Assembly (NCBI RefSeq): GCF_002335525.1
Contig: NZ_BDUF01000076.1
Location: 4,724 to 62,746 of the forward strand
Length of the DNA: 58,023 nt
Direction: 5' to 3'
From: Effusibacillus lacus
Lineage (GTDB): Bacteria; Bacillota; Bacilli; Tumebacillales; Effusibacillaceae
Position numbers and translations under genes: made by a program. The notes below the pieces were generated by a model. That model saw only the letters and a list, made by a program, of their open reading frames with translations, did no database searches and was not told the DNA's origin. Shown here in pieces: positions 1 to 9,751 of this stretch. The stretch's first letter is position 1; every line of letters begins with the position of its first letter.

Positions 1-885
<885 letters not shown>

Positions 886-920
886 GTCCGTCCCTCCGCT
901 CCTGCAAACCTGCCCCTGTT

Positions 921-958
921 AAAAAGAAAGCCCAGCCAAGTTCACAACAGGCTGGGCT
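921..958 (-). terminator. Hairpin between rpmA and spo0B
   Basis: On the minus strand AGCCCAGCC and GGCTGGGCT form a perfect 9-bp stem around a 12-nt loop, followed by TTCTTTTT. This is a good intrinsic terminator just after rpmA. Since spo0B starts only about 36 nt further on and no strong promoter is visible between, it may act as a partial terminator lowering spo0B-obg expression relative to the ribosomal genes. Confidence 0.8.
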
Positions 959-978
959 GCATTCTTTATTGTTGTCCG

Positions 979-1272
979 TTACGCTTGAGCTGCTTCCAGC
1001 GGGTAAACGGAAACCTTTTTCTTGTCGCGGCCCATGCGCTCAAACGCTACGCGGCCGTCAACCGTTGCGAACAGGGTATCGTCGCCGCCCTTGCCAACGT
1101 TGGTACCCGGATAGATCTTGGTGCCACGCTGACGGACAAGGATGCTGCCCGCGGTAACGACTTGACCGTCCTGGCGCTTCACGCCAAGGCGCTTGGAGAT
1201 CGAGTCACGGCCGTTCTTGGAGCTACCTACCCCTTTTTTGGACGCAAACTGTTGAAGATTCAGCTTCAGCAT
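979..1272 (-). CDS. rpmA: Ribosomal protein bL27
   Basis: The 97-residue product starts [14 protein letters not shown] and has the full L27 fold. The segment before ASKKG is the Firmicutes-type N-terminal extension, which must be removed by the cysteine protease Prp so that the tail can reach the peptidyl transferase centre. The protease gene lies immediately upstream. The ATG at 1272 is preceded by AAAGGAGGTG at ideal spacing, which decides for this start over an in-frame ATG three codons upstream. It is co-transcribed with rplU and prp. Confidence 0.97.
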   Translation of the reverse strand: MLKLNLQQFASKKGVGSSKNGRDSISKRLGVKRQDGQVVTAGSILVRQRGTKIYPGTNVGKGGDDTLFATVDGRVAFERMGRDKKKVSVYPLEAAQA

Positions 1273-1292
1273 TGTGTGCACCTCCTTTAGTG

Positions 1293-1628
1293 TTAGACTT
1301 GCCGTACATTATCTGCGAAGCTCACGTGCTTGGGATATTCTTCCGCAAGAGAACGTAAGCCGTATAGCATGCTTTCCAGCAGCAATTGTACCCGGTCTGA
1401 CTCATCGGCAGGCAAGACCGGAATCTTGCAGTCCACCAATCCCTCGCGGCTGACAGCGGGAAGCGAAACGCCCAGAAGGGCTTCTATGCTGTTCACACCG
1501 TTCTGGATCAATACCGATACAGCTGCGCATACAATATCATTGCCGTAATCCGCAAACCCGGCATGTCCATCCACGCGAAAGCGTTCGATGCGCCCTTGCG
1601 GATTCCGAAATACCTGCACCTTAATCAT
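1293..1628 (-). CDS. prp: Ribosomal-processing cysteine protease Prp (YsxB)
   Basis: The 111-residue protein contains [18 protein letters not shown], which places the catalytic histidine at residue 22 and cysteine at residue 34, the Prp dyad. Prp cuts the N-terminal extension from bL27. Its ATG overlaps the rplU stop codon by one base (TAATG), so the order L21, Prp, L27 is translationally coupled. The substrate sequence [11 protein letters not shown] is present in the next gene, which supports the assignment. Confidence 0.95.
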   Translation of the reverse strand: MIKVQVFRNPQGRIERFRVDGHAGFADYGNDIVCAAVSVLIQNGVNSIEALLGVSLPAVSREGLVDCKIPVLPADESDRVQLLLESMLYGLRSLAEEYPKHVSFADNVRQV

Positions 1629-1939
1629 TACGCGTTGATCTTTTCGATCTGGACTTTGGTGTACGGTTGACGATGACCTTGCTTCTTGCGGGAGTTCTTC
1701 TTCGCCTTGTACTTGAAGACAATGATCTTCTTCGCTTTGCCGTGACCCACAACTTTAGCGGAAACGGATGCTCCCGCTACAGTCGGAGCCCCGACAACTA
1801 CGCCGTCTTCCTTGCCAACGAGCAGAACCTTGTCGAAGTTTACGGTTTCGCCTTCTTCAGCAGCCAATTTTTCAATGAAGAGGACATCCCCCTCCTGCAC
1901 TTTGTACTGCTTGCCACCGGTTTCGAGAATTGCGTACAT
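1628..1939 (-). CDS. rplU: Ribosomal protein bL21
   Basis: The 103-residue product begins [18 protein letters not shown] and is a complete bL21, which binds 23S rRNA. The ATG at 1939 follows GAAGGAGGTGCTGCAG, a strong ribosome binding site, so the in-frame ATG six codons upstream is not needed. It is the first gene of the rplU-prp-rpmA unit and is preceded by a promoter and a structured leader. Confidence 0.97.
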   Translation of the reverse strand: MYAILETGGKQYKVQEGDVLFIEKLAAEEGETVNFDKVLLVGKEDGVVVGAPTVAGASVSAKVVGHGKAKKIIVFKYKAKKNSRKKQGHRQPYTKVQIEKINA

Positions 1940-1957
1940 CTGCAGCACCTCCTTCAT

Positions 1958-2058
1958 TCAGACTCGCTCGCTCCTAGGTACCCATGCTCTGCCATGGGAT
2001 TTCGGGAACCCGTGCCATGCGGTTACAATGAGCATAGCATAGTACGCTCATCACTCAC
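1958..2058 (-). promoter_or_regulatory. Candidate L21-type 5' leader of rplU
   Basis: About 100 nt lie between the promoter and rplU. The leader carries nested inverted repeats, including GGTTCCCGAAATCCCATGG and GCATGGGTACC blocks near 1975-2020. Leaders of this kind in front of rplU in Firmicutes (the L21 leader family) are thought to mediate autogenous control. The position and size fit; I could not run a covariance model, so the family call is moderate. Confidence 0.5.
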
Positions 2059-2064
2059 CGGATT

Positions 2065-2094
2065 ATGGTACCACAGAAGAAAGACAGATGTCAA
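2065..2094 (-). promoter_or_regulatory. SigA-type promoter of rplU operon
   Basis: On the minus strand a perfect -35 TTGACA (2089-2094) is followed after 18 bp by TACCAT (2065-2070). The predicted transcript begins near 2057 and enters the leader of rplU. Confidence 0.65.
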
Positions 2095-2107
2095 CGAACC
2101 GTCAAGC

Positions 2108-2249
2108 TTACTTGCCACCCAGCAATACGCTGTGCGAAACAGCAATGCACTGATCCATGACCATAGGCAAGTTGTTTTCAGCCGCCAATTCGGCTGTTCT
2201 ACCGAATGGTGTTGGTTTCAGGCCATGCTTGGCCCTATTTTCCAGGCTT
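2108..2249 (-). pseudogene. Relic of a CoA-binding (YccU/YneT-like) protein, C-terminal end
   Basis: An open minus-strand frame without a start ends in LPMVMDQCIAVSH followed by a stop at 2108. The pattern MDxCIxVxH resembles the C-terminus of small Rossmann CoA-binding proteins of the YccU/YneT type. The sequence further upstream (2250-2360) has stops in this frame and no recognisable N-terminal half, so this looks like a decayed remnant. The match rests on one short motif. The rest of 2100-2370 shows nothing else I can support. Confidence 0.3.
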
Positions 2250-2370
2250 TATGAGGGAGTTTCTTGCGAAGTTGAAGGGCTGATTTATACATCACCGGGG
2301 ACTGGGCCAAGAGCAGATCCAACTGCTTGACGACTCAGTCCCTTTGCCTTGAGAGAAATCATGGATTTGG

Positions 2371-3432
2371 TTAAAAAACATTCGATGTTAGGTTTTTTGG
2401 CAAAGCAGGTTGATTCACAAGGGTGTAACTCTCTTTGACAGCTGGTGGCTTGTTGCCATGTGAGACTTGAAATGCATCAATTTCCCGAAGATATTCAATT
2501 AAATAGCCGTAGATATTGTAAAAAGCCAACTTGCTTGTGATGTCTTCAGGGACTCCCCGTGTGTTCCACATCTCATTTCTTCTTTTTTCCAGCGTACCCT
2601 TCATCAATTTTACATGGCTGTACTGCCGGTTCATTGCTCTTTCTTGAACACTGATGACAAGACGAACCGTTTTTTTCATAAAAATAAACTCGTCGTGAGT
2701 GATATCAATTTTTTGCAGTTCTTTTGACATGTCCCGGATTCGCTCAACCATTGTCTCAAAAGAATGAAAAACCGTGAAAGTGTTTTTAGAGGGAAACAGG
2801 CGGATTCTGTTGTCTTCTTTAATCAAACCCGAAATTTCTTTTCCTTGTTCAACATACTTTCGCACATATTCAATTTGCTCCTTCATAACAGGCTTGTAGG
2901 GAGTGATTCTGTTTGCCTCCAAATCAAGATTCACGAAATGGAGAAGAGCTCTTAGCATCCCCTCCGACTGAGTGAGCAGAATTTCCGCTCTTGTTTCGTG
3001 TACCGGCTTATAAAGCAGGTTAACGAGAGTACCGACTCCCATCCCGATCACCACAAGTGCGATTTGATTCAAAGCCGATTCCCCAAAGGAGAGACTCGTC
3101 GTTCCCATTGTATTGATCGCGACCACAACGGAGACCAAAAGCGAATTCGTCCAGCCAATTTTCACATGCAGAGTCATGAGCAATAATACCGCACTCCCCA
3201 TCACAAGAAAGGAATTTCCCACCGCATATAATGCGAACGCTCCTAATGAAGCTCCTACGACAGCGCTGACGGTTTGTCGAATCCCGTGACGCAATGTTCG
3301 GTAGATGGAGGGTTGCACTGCCAATACCGAAATAATACCTGCAAATTGTGGCGTATCGAGTTCAAAACTTCTGGCTATAAGAATGGAAACCATCACTGCC
3401 AGGGACGTTTTGATCACTCGGGCTCCAATCAT
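2371..3432 (-). CDS. Aromatic acid exporter family membrane protein (ArAE/DUF939-like)
   Basis: This 353-residue protein begins with about six hydrophobic segments in residues 1-140 (for example LLLMTLHVKIGWTNSLLVSV and ALVVIGMGVGTLVNLLY). A charged, helical cytoplasmic half follows with segments such as EQIEYVRKYVEQGKEIS. That arrangement is typical of the ArAE_1 (FUSC-like) family of putative efflux proteins; substrates are mostly unknown. The ATG at 3432 follows AGGAGGGTTTGA. It is transcribed divergently from the small gene at 3706, with a set of repeated 19-bp boxes between them that may control one or both. Confidence 0.8.
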   Translation of the reverse strand: MIGARVIKTSLAVMVSILIARSFELDTPQFAGIISVLAVQPSIYRTLRHGIRQTVSAVVGASLGAFALYAVGNSFLVMGSAVLLLMTLHVKIGWTNSLLVSVVVAINTMGTTSLSFGESALNQIALVVIGMGVGTLVNLLYKPVHETRAEILLTQSEGMLRALLHFVNLDLEANRITPYKPVMKEQIEYVRKYVEQGKEISGLIKEDNRIRLFPSKNTFTVFHSFETMVERIRDMSKELQKIDITHDEFIFMKKTVRLVISVQERAMNRQYSHVKLMKGTLEKRRNEMWNTRGVPEDITSKLAFYNIYGYLIEYLREIDAFQVSHGNKPPAVKESYTLVNQPALPKNLTSNVF

Positions 3433-3503
3433 TCAAACCCTCCTTTTCTTTCGTTTGGTTCTGTATACAGAGTACCAAGAGGAGGAGGGTCGCTTCAATT
3501 TTG

Positions 3504-3664
3504 TATGTAAGGAAACATTACATTTTTATTTAAAAAACCCGTCTTTCCTTCTCTTAGCAGTGGAAAAAGGGCAAAATCCACAAAAATTCATGTAAGATAA
3601 CATAACATTATTGATTGTTTCGACTATTCTGTACTTCTAAACTGAATGTAAGAAGTCATTGAAT
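3504..3664. repeat. Three copies of a 19-bp ATGTAAG box
   Basis: Copies at 3504-3522, 3590-3608 and 3646-3664 follow the pattern ATGTAAGNNAACATWACAT. The first copy is a true inverted repeat (ATGTAA-N7-TTACAT) and the others are weaker; the third has GTCATTGAAT in the second half. They lie in the 273-bp divergent region between the ArAE exporter and the small gene at 3706. The spacing is 86 and 56 bp. The layout is that of binding sites for an unidentified dimeric regulator. No other gene is visible in this gap. Confidence 0.5.
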
Positions 3665-3705
3665 GGATGCGAATCAATTAACCTTGAGCATCGGAGGGAA
3701 CGAAA

Positions 3706-3924
3706 GTGAACAAATATATTTTAAAAGAGGACGGGCGAAAGTTGTTTGTGCTTGAAAAATTGCAGCGTGACGATCAGTACTACATGATCATAAAAAAAGA
3801 ATATAAATATGGTTACTCCGCTCAATATGTCCGAATATCCGAAAAACGTTTTAAAGCGCTGAAAGTACCTGTTCATACAGGGGATCTGCCGGAGGTTGAC
3901 GAGGGAGAAATCTATTTTTTGTAA
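3706..3924 (+). CDS. Small protein of unknown function
   Basis: The 72-residue product starts at GTG 3706 with GGAGGG eight bases upstream, and reads MNKYILKEDGRKLFVLEKLQ with many Lys, Tyr and Glu. It has no membrane segment, signal peptide or motif that I recognise, and looks like a small soluble beta-rich protein. It is one of the few plus-strand genes, followed by a bidirectional terminator shared with pyrE. The clean ribosome binding site, the terminator and the upstream repeated boxes support it being real. Confidence 0.65.
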   Translation: MNKYILKEDGRKLFVLEKLQRDDQYYMIIKKEYKYGYSAQYVRISEKRFKALKVPVHTGDLPEVDEGEIYFL

Positions 3925-3940
3925 CGCCGGTAGGGTCAAC

Positions 3941-3978
3941 AAAAAGCAGCCACCTTTTATTAGGCGGCTGTTTCTGTT
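3941..3978. terminator. Bidirectional terminator between the small gene and pyrE
   Basis: CAGCCACC (3947-3954) and GGCGGCTG (3963-3970) pair over 8 bp with one wobble. A T-rich run follows on the plus side and TTTTTG on the minus side. It can end both the plus-strand gene at 3706 and the pyr operon. Confidence 0.8.
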
Positions 3979-4011
3979 TGGGTTGCGATGCATCTCAAAA
4001 CCTGCGCTGAA

Positions 4012-4665
4012 TCAGGCGGTTGGCTCCCAGTGTTCAGGATCTTTTCTCCAGGATGCAAGCAATTCCACTTCTGTTTCCGAGATCGAACCGTTTGCCAGAG
4101 CAACTTGCAGCAGCACTTCGTAGGAAGTGAGTGTGCGCAACGGAATTCCAGCTTCCGCGAATGTCTTGGCCGCTTTTTCAAAGCCATAGGTAAAAATCGC
4201 CGCTACCCCGGCAACGATCCCCCCTATCTCTTGCACAGCCTGTGCTGCCTTTACGGAAGACCCACCTGTGGATACCAAATCTTCGATGACAACCACCCGC
4301 TGGCCGGCACGAATCCGGCCCTCAATCAAGTTCTCTTTGCCGTGTCCTTTCGCACTGGAGCGGATATAAGCCATGGGCAGGAACATTTTCTGTGAGACAA
4401 AAGCGGCATGCGGGATTCCCGCAGTAGCCGTTCCCGCCACCACGTCCACCTGCCCCCATTCCCGGTGAATCAGATCCACAAACCCCTCCGCAATGAAATC
4501 CCTTACTTGCGGATAGGCCATGGTCAAACGGTTGTCACAGTAAATCGGGGATTTGATCCCCGAAGTCCAGGTGAATGGGTGATTCGGGCGCAGCGTCACA
4601 GCGTTAATCTGCAGGAGCATGTGAGCAATGGTTCGAGCCCGGTTTTGATCCATTTGCTTTGTCAT
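4012..4665 (-). CDS. pyrE: Orotate phosphoribosyltransferase
   Basis: The 217-residue enzyme converts orotate and PRPP to OMP, the fifth step of UMP synthesis. It shows the PRPP-binding signature VVVIEDLVSTGGSS near residues 123-136 and the substrate region FTWTSGIKSPIYCDNR near residues 31-46. It is the last gene of the pyr operon, and its ATG overlaps the pyrF stop by four bases (ATGA). The operon ends at the hairpin near 3947-3970. Confidence 0.95.
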   Translation of the reverse strand: MTKQMDQNRARTIAHMLLQINAVTLRPNHPFTWTSGIKSPIYCDNRLTMAYPQVRDFIAEGFVDLIHREWGQVDVVAGTATAGIPHAAFVSQKMFLPMAYIRSSAKGHGKENLIEGRIRAGQRVVVIEDLVSTGGSSVKAAQAVQEIGGIVAGVAAIFTYGFEKAAKTFAEAGIPLRTLTSYEVLLQVALANGSISETEVELLASWRKDPEHWEPTA

Positions 4666-5396
4666 GATAAAACTTCCCCCATCTCTTCAAGAATCCTTCG
4701 GGCAGCGTCCCTGGGATCTGCCGCGTGGGTGATAGGCCGGCCGATCACCAGCCGATGAGCTCCCGCTCGCATGGCGTCCGCTGGTGTCAGAATCCGCTTC
4801 TGATCGTTTGCTTCGGCCCATTTAGGGCGAATGCCCGGAATCACGGTGACAAACTCCTCCCCGCAAGCCTCACGAATGGCAGGCAGCTCATGCCCCGATG
4901 CGACAACCCCGTCCAGTCCCGCCGCTTGCGCCAATTTTGCATACCGGATCACGGCTGCTTCCACCGTTCCCGGTATGCCAATCTGATTGTTCATGGTTTG
5001 CTGGTCCGTACTGGTTAACTGCGTGACGGCTATGACAAGGGGCGGTTCAGCCCCCGTAGCTTGAGCCGCTGCGACGGATGCCTCCTTCGCCCGTTTCATC
5101 ATTTCCATACCGCCTGCTGCGTGGACGTTCATCATGGAGACACCCAGGCTGGTGGCGGATTTGGCTGCTCCTGCAACGGTGTTGGGTATATCATGAAATT
5201 TCAGATCAAGGAACACCTTGCATCCCTCCGCATGCAATCTCTCCAGGATCACAGGTCCGGTTTTATAAAAGAGCTGCATGCCCACCTTATAGGAGCGAAG
5301 AGTGTCACCCAATTGGTCCACCATCCGCAAAGCTTCATCCATGAAGTCAAAATCAAGCGCAACATAAAGTCGCTCGGTCAGTCGTTCATTTCTCAT
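4662..5396 (-). CDS. pyrF: Orotidine-5'-phosphate decarboxylase
   Basis: The 244-residue enzyme decarboxylates OMP to UMP. The active-site segment VFLDLKFHDIPNTV near residues 60-73 carries the conserved Asp-Lys-Asp residues, and RPKWAEANDQKR and VIGRPITHAADP form the phosphate-binding end. It overlaps pyrD upstream and pyrE downstream by four bases each, indicating tight translational coupling. Confidence 0.95.
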   Translation of the reverse strand: MRNERLTERLYVALDFDFMDEALRMVDQLGDTLRSYKVGMQLFYKTGPVILERLHAEGCKVFLDLKFHDIPNTVAGAAKSATSLGVSMMNVHAAGGMEMMKRAKEASVAAAQATGAEPPLVIAVTQLTSTDQQTMNNQIGIPGTVEAAVIRYAKLAQAAGLDGVVASGHELPAIREACGEEFVTVIPGIRPKWAEANDQKRILTPADAMRAGAHRLVIGRPITHAADPRDAARRILEEMGEVLS

Positions 5397-6478
5397 GCAT
5401 CCACACCCACAACCTGCGTAATATGAGTAAATCCGTCCCGCTTCATCAGTTCAAGCAACCGTTTATTGATTGCCTTCACAATGCCGGGTCCTTCATAGAT
5501 CATGCCCGTGTACACCTGCACAAGACTCGCTCCGGCGCGAATTTTTTCATAGGCATCCTCACCTGTAAAGATCCCGCCTACTCCAATGATTGGGACTTGA
5601 CCGCCCACATGCCGGTAGATTTCCCGAATCCATTCCGTTGAACGCTTTGTAAGCGGACGTCCGCTCAAGCCCCCGGCCTGCTCTGCAAAAGCTTTGGATT
5701 GCAAGCCTTCTCTGGAGAGAGTGGTATTCGTCGCAATAAGGCCTGAGATCCCTTCCGAAACCGCTGCTTGAACCACATCCCGCATTTGCTCCTTTGTCAT
5801 GTCAGGAGCCACTTTCAGGAGAATGGGTTTTGCCCCGGCTCCCTTCCGTTCAAGTTCATTTGCTTTTGTGCGGATTGCCCGCAACAGTTGACGCAAATTC
5901 TCGGTTGCCTGCAAATCCCGCAAATTGGGAGTGTTTGGCGAACTGACATTGATCACAAAGTAATGCCCATAGGAGTAAAGAGCGTCCAAGCATTTGATAT
6001 AGTCACTCGCAGCATCTTCATTCGCCGTTTCTTTGTTCTTCCCGATATTGATCCCAATCGGAACCCCCGCCTGACGATAACTTGCCAGGTGTTTCGCCGC
6101 TTCTGCAGCACCATGGTTATTAAACCCCATCCGATTGATCACCGCTTGATCCGGTACAGAGCGGAACAAGCGCGGCTGCGGGTTTCCCGGCTGTCCGACA
6201 GGAGTGAGAGTTCCAACTTCGATGAAACCGAAGCCAATTGCCGCCAGCGCATGATACGCTTCTGCATTTTTGTCAAATCCGGCAGCAAGTCCAACGGGAT
6301 TGGGGAAATGAATTCCCCAAACTTGACTGGATAATCGTTCATCATGAAATCCGTACTTCAAGCGTAAAAAAGTTTTACCGCCTGCCATGCGATCAACCAT
6401 GTTCAACGCTGACACGGTACGTTCATGAGCCGCTTCGGGGTCTAATGCAAATAAGTACTTCCTTAACAACCGGTACAT
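5393..6478 (-). CDS. pyrD: Dihydroorotate dehydrogenase, class 2 (quinone-dependent)
   Basis: This 361-residue flavoenzyme oxidises dihydroorotate to orotate. It has the N-terminal helical extension ([20 protein letters not shown]) and motifs NRMGFNNHG, GINIGKNK and VINVSSPNTPNLR. The catalytic base is a serine (179/180), all features of membrane-associated class 2 enzymes that use quinone. Bacillus-type pyr operons usually encode a class 1B PyrD with the electron-transfer partner PyrK; no pyrK is present here, which agrees with the class 2 call. The start overlaps the carB stop by one base (TAATG). Confidence 0.93.
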   Translation of the reverse strand: MYRLLRKYLFALDPEAAHERTVSALNMVDRMAGGKTFLRLKYGFHDERLSSQVWGIHFPNPVGLAAGFDKNAEAYHALAAIGFGFIEVGTLTPVGQPGNPQPRLFRSVPDQAVINRMGFNNHGAAEAAKHLASYRQAGVPIGINIGKNKETANEDAASDYIKCLDALYSYGHYFVINVSSPNTPNLRDLQATENLRQLLRAIRTKANELERKGAGAKPILLKVAPDMTKEQMRDVVQAAVSEGISGLIATNTTLSREGLQSKAFAEQAGGLSGRPLTKRSTEWIREIYRHVGGQVPIIGVGGIFTGEDAYEKIRAGASLVQVYTGMIYEGPGIVKAINKRLLELMKRDGFTHITQVVGVDA

Positions 6479-9400
6479 TAGTGAATGCTCCCAACCGAAA
6501 AATCGGGATTCCGCTCAACCTGATGGGTGCGAGAATGAGACTGTTTCTGCACCATGCCACCCAAAGGTCTTGTTGTAAATTTGATCGTGCGCAGCACTTC
6601 AAGCATGGCACGCGCCGTATCAAGCGATGTCAGACAGGGAATTCCATGTTCCACCGCTTCCCTCCGGATGCGGAAGCCGTCCCGCTGCGGTTCCTTTCCT
6701 TTTGTCAAGGTGTTGATTACCATGTGGGTCCGCCCCGCCCGGATCAGATCCACCAGATTCGGGGAACCCTCCGACAGTTTCTTTACCTGCCTCACCGGGA
6801 TGCCATGCTGCCGCAGAAATTTGGCCGTTCCACCCGTTGCGGCAATCTTGAAACCAAGTTCAGCATAACCTTGAAGGATTTCCAATGCCTCTTGCTTGTC
6901 TTTGTCCGCAATGGTGGCGATGATCGTACCGGATTCCGGTATGCGGATGCCCCCTGCCAGCAGCCCTTTGTAGAGAGCCTTTGCGAAAGTCCGCTCGGAA
7001 CCCATGACTTCCCCGGTGGATTTCATTTCCGGGCCAAGAGTGACATCTACCCGTCGCAGCTTGGCGAAGGAGAAGACCGGCACTTTGACCGATACTTCGT
7101 CCGCTTCCTGCCAAAGACCGTTCTCATATCCCATGTCGCCGAGTTTCTCCCCAAGAATCGCCCGGGTCGCCACATCCACCATGGGAACGCCGGTTACTTT
7201 GGACAGGAAGGGAACCGTACGGGAAGAACGCGGGTTGACTTCCAGCACATACACTTCGTCCCCATGCACCACATACTGAATGTTCAGGAGTCCCTTCACC
7301 CGCAAAGCACGGGCAATGCGAATCGTGTACTCGATAATTTGGTCCTTGATGGTTTCAGAAATTGACTGGGTCGGATAGACAGCGATGGAGTCACCGGAGT
7401 GAACTCCCGCCCTCTCCACATGTTCCATGATCCCTGGAATCAGTACGGTCTCTCCGTCCGAGATGGCGTCCACTTCGATTTCCTTCCCAATCAGGTAACG
7501 GTCAATCAGGACCGGGTGCTCGTCGCTGACCTTGACCGCATGGTTCATGTAGTGGAGCAGTTCCTCTTCGTTATACACAATCTCCATGGCCCGGCCGCCC
7601 AGTACGTAGGAGGGACGAACAACACAGGGATAGCCAAGAAAGCGCCCCGCTTCGATGGCAGCCTCTACCGTAAACACCGTTTTTCCCACCGGTCTCGGAA
7701 TGTCCAGCTCGGTCAGCAGTTGGTCAAATTTTTCCCGGTCCTCTGCCCGGTCGATATCTTCCAGGGAAGTTCCGAGAATCCTGACCCCCCGCTTCGAAAG
7801 AGGGGCCGCCAGATTGATCGCCGTCTGGCCGCCAAACTGAACGATCACACCCTCCGGTTGCTCCCGTTCGATTACATGCATCACGTCCTCCACGTGGAGC
7901 GGCTCGAAGTACAGGCGATCCGACGTGTTAAAATCTGTGGATACCGTCTCCGGATTGTTGTTGATGATCACCGACTCATACCCGGCACTCTTCAGAGCCC
8001 AAACGGCATGCACGGAACAGTAGTCAAACTCGATTCCCTGTCCGATGCGAATGGGACCGGACCCGAGCACCAGCACTTTCTTGCGGTCGCTGTCAGCCAC
8101 TTCGTCCTCTTGTTCGTATGCGGAGTAGTAATAGGGAGTTTGCGCCTCAAACTCCGCCGCGCAGGTATCCACCATTTTGTAAACAGGCCGGATTCCGTAT
8201 GCATACCGTTGTTCGCGCACTTGCGACTCGGAGAGTCCCGTATAATGCGCCACGGTCTTGTCTGTCAATCCGATTTGCTTGGCATGGCGAAGCATACGCT
8301 CATCCAGCCGGCCACCGGACACATCTGCCTTGGACAAGGACTCGCAGAACCGGACGATGCCCTCGATCTTGTCCAGGAAAAAGGGGTCGATCCCGGTCAG
8401 GTCGTGCAGCTGCTCTACTGTATATCCCCTCTTAAACGCTTCTGCCAGCAGGAATAACCTTTCATCATCCGCCTGCACCAGGCGCTTCTCCAGTTCTTCT
8501 TTCGAAAGTCCGGAAGCCTCCGGAAGATCAAGGGAATCAAGACCGATCTCCAGGGAGCGGATCGCCTTTAGCAGGGAAGCTTCCAGAGAACGCTCAATCG
8601 CCATGACTTCGCCAGTTGCCTTCATTTGCGTCCCCAGTACCCGTTTGGCCGATACAAATTTATCAAAAGGCCAGCGGGGGATCTTGGTCACCACATAATC
8701 GAGCGCCGGTTCAAAGGCCGCATAGGTTCTTCCGGTGACAGGATTCAGAATCTCATCCAGCGTGTAGCCAATGGCTACCTTGGTCGCCACTTTCGCGATC
8801 GGGTACCCGGTGGCTTTCGATGCCAGCGCAGAGGAGCGGGAAACCCGGGGATTCACTTCGATTACATAGTATTGGAAAGAGTGGGGGTCGAGCGCAAACT
8901 GCACGTTGCAGCCCCCTTCAATTCCCAGAGCCCGGATAATCTTAAGGGACGCGGAACGGAGCATCTGGTATTCCTGGTCAGACAGCGTCTGGCTAGGCGC
9001 GACGACAATCGAATCCCCCGTGTGGATGCCAACCGGGTCAATATTCTCCATGTTGCAAACCACGATACAGTTATCGTTTCGATCCCGCATGACCTCGTAC
9101 TCGATTTCCTTATATCCGGCAATGGACCGCTCAACCAGCACCTGGGTGATGGGAGACAGCGTCAGGCCAAGGGTGATGATTTCCTTGTACTGATCCCAAT
9201 CGGTTGCAATTCCGCCGCCTGTTCCGCCAAGGGTATAGGCGGGACGTACAATGATGGGGAATCCGATCTCCTTTGCAAAGGATTCGGCCTCTTCCCAAGT
9301 AGTCACAATGGCGCTTTCCGGTACCGGTTCTCCCAATCGCTGCATGAGAGCCCGGAATTTTTCCCTGTCTTCCGCCATTTGAATCGAAGCCAGCTGGGTG

Positions 9401-9750
9401 CCAAGCAGTTCAACCTCTTCGTTGGCCAAGACCCCTTTCTCCGCAAGCTGAACGGTCAGGTTCAAGCCCGTCTGACCGCCAAGGGTAGCCAGGAGTCCAT
9501 CGGGACGTTCCTGCCGGATGATCTGTGCCACAAACTCCACAGTCAGGGGTTCTATATATACACGATCGGCTATGTCAGGATCGGTCATGATGGTGGCCGG
9601 GTTGGAATTCACCAGCACGACTTCCAGACCTTCTTCTTTCAGCGCCTGACAGGCCTGCGTTCCTGCGTAATCAAACTCCGCCGCTTGTCCGATGACAATG
9701 GGGCCTGATCCTATCACAAGGATCTTCTTCAAATCAGTTCGTTTCGGCAT
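6478..9750 (-). CDS. carB: Carbamoyl-phosphate synthase large subunit
   Basis: The 1090-residue subunit makes carbamoyl phosphate from bicarbonate, ATP and ammonia supplied by CarA. It contains the two homologous ATP-grasp halves, starting [16 protein letters not shown] and [15 protein letters not shown], and ends in an MGS-like allosteric domain with a short basic tail. The ATG at 9750 follows GGGGGGAGGAGGAGC, which overlaps the carA stop; ten extra in-frame codons upstream are therefore not part of the gene. It is the pyrimidine-specific copy (pyrAB position) in the operon. Confidence 0.96.
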   Translation of the reverse strand: MPKRTDLKKILVIGSGPIVIGQAAEFDYAGTQACQALKEEGLEVVLVNSNPATIMTDPDIADRVYIEPLTVEFVAQIIRQERPDGLLATLGGQTGLNLTVQLAEKGVLANEEVELLGTQLASIQMAEDREKFRALMQRLGEPVPESAIVTTWEEAESFAKEIGFPIIVRPAYTLGGTGGGIATDWDQYKEIITLGLTLSPITQVLVERSIAGYKEIEYEVMRDRNDNCIVVCNMENIDPVGIHTGDSIVVAPSQTLSDQEYQMLRSASLKIIRALGIEGGCNVQFALDPHSFQYYVIEVNPRVSRSSALASKATGYPIAKVATKVAIGYTLDEILNPVTGRTYAAFEPALDYVVTKIPRWPFDKFVSAKRVLGTQMKATGEVMAIERSLEASLLKAIRSLEIGLDSLDLPEASGLSKEELEKRLVQADDERLFLLAEAFKRGYTVEQLHDLTGIDPFFLDKIEGIVRFCESLSKADVSGGRLDERMLRHAKQIGLTDKTVAHYTGLSESQVREQRYAYGIRPVYKMVDTCAAEFEAQTPYYYSAYEQEDEVADSDRKKVLVLGSGPIRIGQGIEFDYCSVHAVWALKSAGYESVIINNNPETVSTDFNTSDRLYFEPLHVEDVMHVIEREQPEGVIVQFGGQTAINLAAPLSKRGVRILGTSLEDIDRAEDREKFDQLLTELDIPRPVGKTVFTVEAAIEAGRFLGYPCVVRPSYVLGGRAMEIVYNEEELLHYMNHAVKVSDEHPVLIDRYLIGKEIEVDAISDGETVLIPGIMEHVERAGVHSGDSIAVYPTQSISETIKDQIIEYTIRIARALRVKGLLNIQYVVHGDEVYVLEVNPRSSRTVPFLSKVTGVPMVDVATRAILGEKLGDMGYENGLWQEADEVSVKVPVFSFAKLRRVDVTLGPEMKSTGEVMGSERTFAKALYKGLLAGGIRIPESGTIIATIADKDKQEALEILQGYAELGFKIAATGGTAKFLRQHGIPVRQVKKLSEGSPNLVDLIRAGRTHMVINTLTKGKEPQRDGFRIRREAVEHGIPCLTSLDTARAMLEVLRTIKFTTRPLGGMVQKQSHSRTHQVERNPDFSVGSIH

Positions 9751-9751
9751 G

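Noticed and set aside
6238-9708. Long plus-strand open frames opposite pyrD and carB
   Set aside because: They are antisense shadows of strongly conserved genes with no ribosome binding sites or family motifs.
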